Of a DNA stretch of 64,000 nt, positions 51,638 to 58,207 are shown one piece after another. Made by a program: the position numbers and the translations under genes. The notes below the pieces were generated by a model. The model ran no database searches and had not been told where the DNA came from. It worked only from the letters and a program-made list of their open reading frames with translations. Positions within the stretch are counted from its first letter, which is position 1; every line of letters starts with the position of its first letter. This stretch comes from Heyndrickxia vini (GTDB lineage Bacteria > Bacillota > Bacilli > Bacillales > Bacillaceae_C), in contig NZ_CP065425.1 in assembly GCF_016772275.1 (NCBI RefSeq), forward strand, positions 362,001-426,000, written 5' to 3'.

Positions 51638-51718
51638 ATGACACTGTGTCATGATAGCTGTTGACAAATGACATTGTGTCATCTATTATAAAAATATACT
51701 ACAGTGACACTGTGTCAT
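51638..51718 (+). promoter_or_regulatory. sasA promoter with three palindromic operators
   Basis: ATGACACTGTGTCAT (51638-51652), ATGACATTGTGTCAT (51668-51682) and GTGACACTGTGTCAT (51704-51718). TTGACA (51661-51666) and TATTAT (51684-51689), 17 bp apart, form a good promoter. The second palindrome fills the spacer, the first lies just upstream of the -35 and the third just past the predicted start. This is repressor architecture. A partial fourth copy overlaps 51803. The site shape suits a TetR-type dimer, but the regulator is unknown. Confidence 0.8.
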
Positions 51719-51730
51719 ATGAGTGGATTA

Positions 51731-51838
51731 ATGATGAAGGAAAAGTCAATTTACCTAAAAAATTTAAAAAAACTCATAGCTAAACTACAGAAACAAGGAA
51801 TAAATGTCACATTGTGTAAAAAACCGGTTAGAACCTAA
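51731..51838 (+). CDS. Possible 35-residue basic leader ORF of sasA
   Basis: A frame from ATG 51731 (or 51719) to TAA 51838: MMKEKSIYLKNLKKLIAKLQ and then KQGINVTLCKKPVRT. Lys-rich and amphipathic. The ribosome site is weak (GAGTGG). It lies between the operators and the sasA start and could be a leader peptide or noncoding. Confidence 0.25.
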   Translation: MMKEKSIYLKNLKKLIAKLQKQGINVTLCKKPVRT

Positions 51839-51872
51839 TACTTGCGACAACATGGAAAAAGGGGAAATAGAA

Positions 51873-52628
51873 ATGGAGCTAGTCGAAACCAACAATTTAA
51901 ATGGAATGGAATCCTTGAAAAGGGAAATCCTTCGCTTCATGATGGGATATAAATTTGCTTTAGATGAAGTAAATACGAAAATTGATATATTAAAGCAAGA
52001 ATTTCAATTAATACATGATTATAATCCAATCGAGCATGTGAAATCACGGATAAAATCCCCAAAAAGCATCTTGAGAAAGGTGCAGAAAAAAGGGTATGAT
52101 TTTTCGTTGCCTATAATTAAAGAAAAAATCCGTGATATTGCTGGGATTCGTATTACATGTTCGTTTATATCGGATATATATGAAATTAGCAATATGCTAC
52201 AAAAACAAAGAGATGTAGAAGTGATTGAAGTAAAAGATTATATAAAGAATTCTAAAGAAAATGGCTATCAAAGCCTCCATTTAATTATCAAAATTCCAAT
52301 CTTTATGTCGGATAGGGAAGAACATGTATATGTTGAAATTCAAATTCGAACGATTGCAATGGATTTTTGGGCAAGTTTGGAGCATAAAATTTACTATAAA
52401 TATAATAAAGAGGTTCCGCAAAAAATTAAAGACGATTTAAAGGAAGCAGCAATATCTGCTACCATATTAGATAAGAAAATGGAAAGTATCCATAAGGAAA
52501 TGGATCAAATTAAACAAAGCGCCAAAGAAGAGGAAGATTTGCAGGAATTATTGATAAATAATGAAAGATTCCATCTCCCATATGACTTTTTAACAGCGGA
52601 TATTATGGGGAAAAGAAAAGACAATTAA
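51873..52628 (+). CDS. ywaC: Small alarmone synthetase SasA (YwaC/RelP type)
   Basis: 251 residues. RelA/SpoT synthetase fold: GYKFALDEVNTKIDILKQEFQLIHDYNPIEHVKSRIKSPKSILRKV, IRDIAGIRITCSFISDIYEISNML, ENGYQSLHLII and EIQIRTIAMDFWASLEHKIYYKYN carry the pyrophosphate-transfer residues. The text is much closer to B. subtilis YwaC than to YjbM. It makes (p)ppGpp from ATP and GDP/GTP. No hydrolase or TGS/ACT domain is present. It has about 40 residues more at the C-terminus than YwaC. ATG 51873 follows AAGGGG. YwaC is induced by envelope stress in B. subtilis; here a triple operator suggests a dedicated repressor. Confidence 0.9.
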   Translation: MELVETNNLNGMESLKREILRFMMGYKFALDEVNTKIDILKQEFQLIHDYNPIEHVKSRIKSPKSILRKVQKKGYDFSLPIIKEKIRDIAGIRITCSFISDIYEISNMLQKQRDVEVIEVKDYIKNSKENGYQSLHLIIKIPIFMSDREEHVYVEIQIRTIAMDFWASLEHKIYYKYNKEVPQKIKDDLKEAAISATILDKKMESIHKEMDQIKQSAKEEEDLQELLINNERFHLPYDFLTADIMGKRKDN

Positions 52629-52681
52629 TGAACATGCCAAAATCGCTAGACGATGGACAATCTATTGAAAAATAAGGTAAA

Positions 52682-52717
52682 AAGGACAACCTTTCTGTGT
52701 GAAAAGGTTGTCCTTTC
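52682..52717. terminator. Bidirectional terminator between sasA and the transporter
   Basis: AAAGGACAACCTTT and AAAGGTTGTCCTTT form a 14-bp perfect stem around CTGTGTGA, with A- and T-rich sides. Confidence 0.88.
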
Positions 52718-52720
52718 GTA

Positions 52721-53890
52721 TTATAAGGTTCCCATTAATACACTTGCAAGTATAACCGAAGCCACGGTTACGGTTGTAAATCCGCCTATTAATAGCGGAG
52801 TAAGGATTTGGGAAAAGATCCATTTCTCCTCTTGTTTATTTCGAGCAATGGAACGACTAATTTCCTCACAAATCATATAGTCACCTGGAAAACCGAATAA
52901 TGCTGTTAAAGCGACGGGAATCCCTAAGTATTTATCCCACTTAAAGATTTTCGAACCAACAATGCCTCCAATAATAATCCCAATGGCTCCGACGAGTAAA
53001 ATAAGAAGAACAGCAGGTAAGTTTTTGATAAAAATAGATAAGGTAACTGAGTTTAATGATGGCAAGAGGACAAAGATTAATCCGGCTGTGGCGATTCCAA
53101 AGGAGTTTGCCCTTTGCATCATGTTTTCTCGGAAAAATCCAGTTAGTATTCCGATAAACCCGATAGCTAATGCCCATAAACTATAGTGAATGCCTGTCCA
53201 ATTTCCGAGTAAAACAGCTAATCCTCCACCAATAAATAATTGAAATAATAAAACGATTGGTGTGGCATATTTTTCGGAAACCCATGATTTAGCGGCAGGT
53301 TCTGCCTGCTCCACCGTAGCTGCAGTTTCTTTCAATACTTCTTCCGATGGCCTCTCATCACGTAATTTCAACGCATATTTTCGAAGGAAATTTGATGCAA
53401 GTGGCAACCCTATTAAGCTTTGTACAGCAAGAACGAGAGCGGGAATCACGATAATTGATGTTAGTCCAATTTCTTGAAGCTTTTCCGAGGTAATAACAAA
53501 TGCAATGAGCCCTCCTGTTAATGGCCCAATTCCCGAAACTGCCGTTTGATAACCAAGAATAGGTGCAACAACTAATAAGATTAAGATAGTAGCAAAAATA
53601 ATTCCAATAATGGATACGACGACAGATTTATATTGTGTTTTTAATGTTTTTAATGGAATAAGAGTCCCCATATGAACGATTAAAGGAGCAATCAATATCC
53701 CTCCTACAGCAGTTAAAGGAGTTTTTTCTAAAATGTTGTTTGGAAAAATGCCTGTCCAAAGGGCGATTAAGTAACCGAAAAAGACAACAAACAACATCGG
53801 AATTCTCGCTCGACTAGCAATTGAAATTAATTCACCGATAATGAGCAAAGCGAGTACAAACACAGTTGCAATAATAGGTTCATTTAGCAT
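52721..53890 (-). CDS. Multi-pass membrane transporter, possibly GltS-like
   Basis: 389 residues with about 10 hydrophobic segments in two halves, split by a hydrophilic region (about 175-205, KLRDERPSEEVLKETAATVEQAEP). Gly-rich hairpins such as GPLTGGLIAFVITSEKLQEIG and ALFGFPGDYMICEEISRSIA recall Na+/glutamate or related carboxylate carriers, but no signature is decisive. GGAGG precedes the ATG. A perfect cre 177 bp upstream suggests catabolite control and a carbon substrate. Confidence 0.55.
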   Translation of the reverse strand: MLNEPIIATVFVLALLIIGELISIASRARIPMLFVVFFGYLIALWTGIFPNNILEKTPLTAVGGILIAPLIVHMGTLIPLKTLKTQYKSVVVSIIGIIFATILILLVVAPILGYQTAVSGIGPLTGGLIAFVITSEKLQEIGLTSIIVIPALVLAVQSLIGLPLASNFLRKYALKLRDERPSEEVLKETAATVEQAEPAAKSWVSEKYATPIVLLFQLFIGGGLAVLLGNWTGIHYSLWALAIGFIGILTGFFRENMMQRANSFGIATAGLIFVLLPSLNSVTLSIFIKNLPAVLLILLVGAIGIIIGGIVGSKIFKWDKYLGIPVALTALFGFPGDYMICEEISRSIARNKQEEKWIFSQILTPLLIGGFTTVTVASVILASVLMGTL

Positions 53891-54066
53891 GCAAATCCTC
53901 CACTCTTTCTTGTTGTTCGTTAAGTAATATTGGTCAATTTAAAGAACGCAACACCTCTCTGTTTCTGTTAATTTTGAATTAATAAATAATTTTGAAATTA
54001 AATTTATTTTATATTCTTCAAAGAAAAAGTCAACCCTTTCGGAAATAAAAATATAAAGAAATTTCT

Positions 54067-54080
54067 GAAAACGTTTCCAC
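54067..54080. promoter_or_regulatory. Perfect CcpA cre site
   Basis: TGAAAACGTTTCCA matches TGWAARCGYTWNCW at all 14 positions. It lies in the 281-bp gap between the divergent transporter gene (177 bp away) and the liaI-like gene (91 bp away). Control of the transporter seems more likely. Confidence 0.6.
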
Positions 54081-54171
54081 CAATTAAGCCTTAAGTCCGA
54101 TAAAAAAATAAAGCTCTGGATTGTTAATTGATTGAGAGGATTTCATTATCATTAAAGTATCGAAAGGGGAA

Positions 54172-54525
54172 ATGAAAATGAAAAAAATCTTGATGTTTAT
54201 TTTAGCAGGTGTGTTAGGCATTGTCGCTTTAACTAGTATAGGAAATATTATCGGATTAGTAATTAGTGTGGCGATTGCCTACTTTTCACTCAAGCAATTT
54301 CTTAAATCCGATTCATTTGGAGGGAAATTGTTATGGGCGATTATTGGGGTAGTTGCTATAGGAGCTACTTTTTCAAATTTACCAGCACTTGCGGGGATAT
54401 TAGCTTTGTACCTTCTTTATGTAGGGTATAAAAATTGGAAAAAGGAAGAGAAGCCCACCCAATCATCGAAAGACCCGTTTACAAGCTTTGATCAACAATG
54501 GAATGACATTAAAGGAAAATTTTAA
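54172..54525 (+). CDS. Small membrane protein partner of PspA/LiaH (LiaI/Lmo0954-like)
   Basis: 117 residues. Three hydrophobic segments (about 5-22, 27-43, 55-85) are followed by a charged tail (YKNWKKEEKPTQSSKDPFTSFDQQWNDIKGKF). The gene is 20 bp upstream of a PspA/IM30 gene. Listeria Lmo0954 and B. subtilis LiaI hold similar places and anchor the phage-shock protein to the membrane. The start may be ATG 54172 or 54178; AAAGGGG serves either. Confidence 0.7.
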   Translation: MKMKKILMFILAGVLGIVALTSIGNIIGLVISVAIAYFSLKQFLKSDSFGGKLLWAIIGVVAIGATFSNLPALAGILALYLLYVGYKNWKKEEKPTQSSKDPFTSFDQQWNDIKGKF

Positions 54526-54545
54526 TACAGAAGGAGATTATAAAA

Positions 54546-55178
54546 ATGACAACATTATTTGAAAAAATTAAAAATACCGTATTAGCTGATATTAACGCAG
54601 TAATGGATAAGAAGGAAGAGAAAAATCCAATCGCATTATTAAATCAGTATCTTCGCGAAAGTGAAAACGAAACAAATAAAGTGGGTAAATTAATTGAAAG
54701 ACAGTATATATTGAAAGAAGAATTCTACCGTGAATTACAACAAGCTGAATTTATGGAGGAAAAAAGAAAGAAACAAGCGGCAATCGCATTAGCGGCGAAT
54801 GAAGAATCCCTTTATGAAACAGCGATTCATGAAGAAGCGATGTATAAAGATCAAGTCATTCGTTTAAAAGAGGCTTACACTCAAGTGACCATCCAATTAG
54901 AAGACCTTGAAAAGAGACATCGTGAAATGAAGCTGAAATTAAAGGATATGCATTTTAAACGGATGGAATTGATGGGAAAAGAAAATACGATGAAGGCGAA
55001 CGCGAAAGTAAACACAGTTCTTGATCAATCAGTTGTTGGTAAATCTACCAATCGTTTCGAGGAAACAGAACGGTACATGGAGCAACTTGAAACCAAAATC
55101 AATACGGGATACGAACAAAGTATGTTCGATGCGAGAATCCAAGAGTTAGAAAAAGCAGCTGAAAAGCAAGAAATGTAA
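54546..55178 (+). CDS. PspA/IM30 family protein (LiaH-like)
   Basis: 210 residues, nearly all alpha-helical and highly charged. The start TLFEKIKNTVLADINAVMDKKEEKNPIALLNQYLRESENE is the PspA helix 1-2 pattern, followed by long coiled coils. ESCRT-III-like PspA proteins coat and protect stressed membranes. It is cotranscribed with the LiaI-like membrane gene. No LiaFSR genes are nearby. AGAAGGAG precedes the ATG. Confidence 0.85.
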   Translation: MTTLFEKIKNTVLADINAVMDKKEEKNPIALLNQYLRESENETNKVGKLIERQYILKEEFYRELQQAEFMEEKRKKQAAIALAANEESLYETAIHEEAMYKDQVIRLKEAYTQVTIQLEDLEKRHREMKLKLKDMHFKRMELMGKENTMKANAKVNTVLDQSVVGKSTNRFEETERYMEQLETKINTGYEQSMFDARIQELEKAAEKQEM

Positions 55179-55180
55179 GT

Positions 55181-55229
55181 AAAAAGGTTGATTGACGGCA
55201 TGAATGAATGTTGTTAATCAACCTTTTTT
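55181..55229. terminator. Terminator between the pspA-like and M50 genes
   Basis: AAAAAGGTTGATT and AATCAACCTTTTTT pair over a 22-base loop. It serves both converging genes. Confidence 0.8.
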
Positions 55230-55666
55230 GTTAGTAGTTTTTGCAAAATTGTATAACCATCTGATTGTTTTCCGCCGATCTTGAAAGGGATAAGATTAAC
55301 TAAAAATAACCATAAGTTAAATAAAGCAAAAAGCTGCCAAATATTTTGAGAGTGTATTGGTATCCACCACTGAAAAATAAACCAAACGACACCATTAAGT
55401 AATGGTCCGAAAGCGGTAATAACTATTTGCTCCAATTTTGAGAAATAAGGCTCCCGTTCACTAAATGTATGTGCCCCAAGTATATATAGAAGATAAACAT
55501 TTATTGTCCATTTATAACAGTGGATGGAATAGATTTTCCTGCCGGAACCTATATTCATTTCAATTTTATCTGCCCTCATTAGTAATGAACCGAGTGCATG
55601 TCCAAACTCGTGAATGAATATGGTGATAGGAGCAGCGATAAATAAGAATAAAAATAGTAGGACCAT
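55214..55666 (-). CDS. M50-like site-2-type membrane metalloprotease
   Basis: 150 residues with about four membrane segments. The zinc motif HEFGHALGSLL (HExxH) lies near residue 19 in the first helix. The third ligand motif appears as NLIPFKIGGKQSDGYTIL, where SDG replaces the usual LDG. It is small for the family and has no PDZ domain. It may cleave a membrane substrate, though the target is unknown. It is a single gene converging on the pspA-like operon. Confidence 0.75.
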   Translation of the reverse strand: MVLLFLFLFIAAPITIFIHEFGHALGSLLMRADKIEMNIGSGRKIYSIHCYKWTINVYLLYILGAHTFSEREPYFSKLEQIVITAFGPLLNGVVWFIFQWWIPIHSQNIWQLFALFNLWLFLVNLIPFKIGGKQSDGYTILQKLLTKKVD

Positions 55667-55825
55667 GTTAAACTCCCTTCTTTATTTTATTTTATCATTA
55701 TACAAACGGATAACTTGAAAACTATTTGTCTATTTAATAATTTATTAATTCCGACCTATTCAGTAGAAATTGAATTTAAGAATCGTTAAAATAAAGATAT
55801 AGTCTTGATGAGAGAGGTGTAGTCA

Positions 55826-56962
55826 ATGGATTTACTAGCTTTACAAACGATAGATGAACGGTTGATTGCAATTAGGGAATTCATACCCATTTTTAAAAAG
55901 CGGGCAGCAAAAAATGATCAAGAAGGACGCTTTCCATTCGAAAATATCCGTGACTTAAAGAGAATCAAATATACACAACTTACGGCACCTAAGATGTATG
56001 GCGGGGGAGAGATCCCTTTATATGATTTTGTGCGATTTCAAGAAGAAATCGCCATTGGTGATGGAGCAACTGCTTTATCGATAGGCTGGCATATGGGACT
56101 AATGATGAATTTAGCGAAAAACCGTCCATGGGAGGAAAAGCTATTTTCCTATATTTGTCGGAAAGTGAGTGAGGGAGAGTTACTTAATGTGTGTGCAACA
56201 GAGGAGCAAACGGGAAGTCCGACAAGAGGGGGTAAACCGCTCACAACCGCGGTTCAGCTTGGCGATCAATGGATAATTAATGGAAGAAAGACATTTTCAA
56301 CGATGTCGCCAATGCTTGATTTTTTTGTTGTTTCTGCAACTATTGAGGAAACAAATGATGTTGCCTTCTTTTTAATCCCTCGTGACTTAGATGGCGTTTT
56401 CATTGAGGAAACATGGGACAGTGTAGCCATGCGAGCATCAGGTAGTCATGATTTAGTGTTAGATAATGTGAAAATTCCATTAAACTACTTAACTGAAAAA
56501 CTTTCGAATCGTAAAAAGGCAGTAACGGGATACCTGCTTCATATTCCCGCCTGTTATTTAGGAATAGCAGAAGCGGCAAAACGTGAGGCAGTTTTTTTCG
56601 CAAAAAATTACACTCCGAATAGTTTGTCGCACCCCATTTTTGAGTTACCTGCCATCCAACAGAAGATTGGAGAAATTGAACTGCAACTTATGCAATCGCG
56701 TCATTTTCTATATTCGGTAGCGAAAATGTGGGATGAATCATCTCCAGAAATACAAAACCAAATGGCACCGGAACTCGGGGCAGTTAAATTAGCAGTGACG
56801 AATCATGCTGTGGAAATCGTTGATCTAGCGATGCGAATTGTCGGTGCAAGAAGTTTATCAGAAAAAAGTCCCCTGCAACGATATTATCGAGATGTTAGAG
56901 CGGGACTACATAATCCGCCAATGGATGATATGACCTTGTTGATGTTAGCAAAAAGGGTCTAA
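55826..56962 (+). CDS. Acyl-CoA dehydrogenase family protein (YdbM-like)
   Basis: 378 residues. It shows NVCATEEQTGSPTRGGKPLTTAVQLGDQWIINGRKTFSTM, RASGSHDLVLDNVKIP and IVGARSLSEKSPLQRYYRDVRAGLHNPPMDDMTLLMLAKR, typical of the group with B. subtilis YdbM. The usual G-F-G/TEP blocks are diverged from the gene at 15.2 kb, so it is not a close paralogue. A flavin oxidoreductase role is likely, the substrate unknown. GAGAGGTG precedes the ATG. Confidence 0.82.
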   Translation: MDLLALQTIDERLIAIREFIPIFKKRAAKNDQEGRFPFENIRDLKRIKYTQLTAPKMYGGGEIPLYDFVRFQEEIAIGDGATALSIGWHMGLMMNLAKNRPWEEKLFSYICRKVSEGELLNVCATEEQTGSPTRGGKPLTTAVQLGDQWIINGRKTFSTMSPMLDFFVVSATIEETNDVAFFLIPRDLDGVFIEETWDSVAMRASGSHDLVLDNVKIPLNYLTEKLSNRKKAVTGYLLHIPACYLGIAEAAKREAVFFAKNYTPNSLSHPIFELPAIQQKIGEIELQLMQSRHFLYSVAKMWDESSPEIQNQMAPELGAVKLAVTNHAVEIVDLAMRIVGARSLSEKSPLQRYYRDVRAGLHNPPMDDMTLLMLAKRV

Positions 56963-56973
56963 AAAAATACAAA

Positions 56974-57012
56974 ACAGGGCAGTTTTCCTATGGAAGGCTG
57001 TCCATTTTTTTT
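56974..57012 (+). terminator. Terminator after the ydbM-like gene
   Basis: GGGCAG-TTTTCC pairs imperfectly with GGAA-GGCTGTCC, followed by A and T8. Confidence 0.7.
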
Positions 57013-57143
57013 ATCGATTGTTCCTACTTCTAATTGGCGTTTTTAAAGGTAGCCTAAATTTTTAAAAAATGGTCATATCCCCAATCGCACGGAGTCATTT
57101 TTCCATAGTCTATAAGTGTAAAGGAAAGGGGAGGTGGTTATAA

Positions 57144-57233
57144 ATGGGTGGAGCAGGATTTGGAACAGGATTTGCATTGCTCGTCGTCCTATTTATTTTG
57201 TTAATAATTGTTGGAGCAGCGTATCTGTACTAA
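57144..57233 (+). CDS. YjcZ-family sporulation microprotein 1
   Basis: 29 residues: MGGAGFGTGFALLVVLFILL then IIVGAAYLY. A Gly-rich start precedes one hydrophobic helix, the YjcZ family layout (small proteins made in sporulating cells). GGAGGTGG stands before the ATG. The second copy follows 30 bp later. Confidence 0.8.
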   Translation: MGGAGFGTGFALLVVLFILLIIVGAAYLY

Positions 57234-57263
57234 CAAAATTATGTTAAAGGAGTGGATCGATTG

Positions 57264-57419
57264 ATGTTTGGTTACGGAGGCTTCGGTGGCGGTTGTGGCT
57301 GCGGCGGTTATGGAGGAGCTGGATATGGCTACGGTGGTGGATTCGGAAGAGGTGGCGGATTCGCGCTAATCGTTGTGTTATTCATCCTACTTATTATTGT
57401 TGGAGCAGCTTGGCTATAA
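57264..57419 (+). CDS. YjcZ-family sporulation microprotein 2 (Gly/Tyr-rich)
   Basis: 51 residues. The first 32 are Gly, Tyr and Phe with two cysteines ([11 protein letters not shown]) and recall spore-coat Gly-rich proteins. The last ~19, [19 protein letters not shown], match the helix of the preceding gene almost exactly, so the pair arose by duplication. AAAGGAG precedes the ATG. Confidence 0.8.
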   Translation: MFGYGGFGGGCGCGGYGGAGYGYGGGFGRGGGFALIVVLFILLIIVGAAWL

Positions 57420-57436
57420 ACGTAGAGAAAATTAAG

Positions 57437-57467
57437 GGAAGTCGGCGAAAACGCCGATTTCCTTTTT
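57437..57467 (+). terminator. Terminator after the yjcZ pair
   Basis: GGAAGTCGGCG and CGCCGATTTCC pair around AAAA, followed by T5. Confidence 0.85.
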
Positions 57468-57567
57468 GCTTTACACTTTTTAGCAAAGTTCAAAAAGAAT
57501 TCAATAATATATCTTAAATTTCTTAAATAGGATATACTAATAGTAGTACATAGAAGGGAGAATCGTT

Positions 57568-57750
57568 ATGGCATATTTTAAAGGCCAGAAAGAGCCTGTT
57601 CCCGAAGTCGAAACAAATGTTTGGTCCTGTACAAGTGATAGCTGCCAGGGATGGATGAGAGAAGCATTCAGTTTAGATGAAAAACCGAAATGCCCGCTTT
57701 GTCATTCAGACATGGACAAAGAAACAAGAATTCTGCCGGTTATTGAGTAA
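57568..57750 (+). CDS. ydjO: YdjO-type cold-inducible zinc-ribbon protein
   Basis: 60 residues. Four cysteines in the order C-T-S-D-S-C ... C-P-L-C form a zinc ribbon (VWSCTSDSCQGWMREAFSLDEKPKCPLCHSDM). The text matches the YdjO family. AGAAGGGAG precedes the ATG. The precise role is unknown. It is a single gene. Confidence 0.82.
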   Translation: MAYFKGQKEPVPEVETNVWSCTSDSCQGWMREAFSLDEKPKCPLCHSDMDKETRILPVIE

Positions 57751-57833
57751 GGCTATTTTCGTAAAACATTTTGCATTTGAATGAAAGAAGTGATACTTAA
57801 TTTGGATGTTAAGGGAGTTTACGAAAATATGCC
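57751..57833. repeat. MITE-like inverted repeat element
   Basis: GGCTATTTTCGTAAA (57751-57765) and TTTACGAAAATATGCC (57818-57833) are inverted ends differing by one bulge, enclosing about 52 bp. It starts at the base after the ydjO stop. I recall similar TTTTCGTAAA-bounded repeats in Bacillus. The rest of the 457-bp gap holds a hairpin terminator at 57982-58017 and an imperfect inverted repeat (ATGTCACATTT ... AAATGTGTCAT) near 58139-58177, but no gene. Confidence 0.5.
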
Positions 57834-57981
57834 CTGAAGACAAACAATATTAGGATTTATCATTCAATACGAAATAACGATAAGAAATAATCGGGTTTAG
57901 GATTATTTCTTTTTGAGAAAACAGTCCTTAATAACAATTTTTCAATTAGCATAATAGCACATACAATAACGGAAAAGAAAA

Positions 57982-58017
57982 ACAGTCTCGTTTACAAAAT
58001 GAGACTGTTTTTTTTGT
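57982..58017 (+). terminator. Terminator upstream of the 879-residue protein gene
   Basis: AACAGTCTC and GAGACTGTT pair around an 11-base loop, with T8. Confidence 0.75.
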
Positions 58018-58207
58018 GTGTTCCAGTATAGTTTTCTCAGACCTATTATAATAGACCTAGCAATTAATCGAATCTTTACGTTTTTCAGGCGTTTTGCCCT
58101 ATATGTGAATGAAAAAAATGTTGATAAAGTAGTCTTAGGTATGTCACATTTCTATGATTCTAGTAGAAAAATGTGTCATATTACTAAATTCCTATGGGAG
58201 GTAACAT

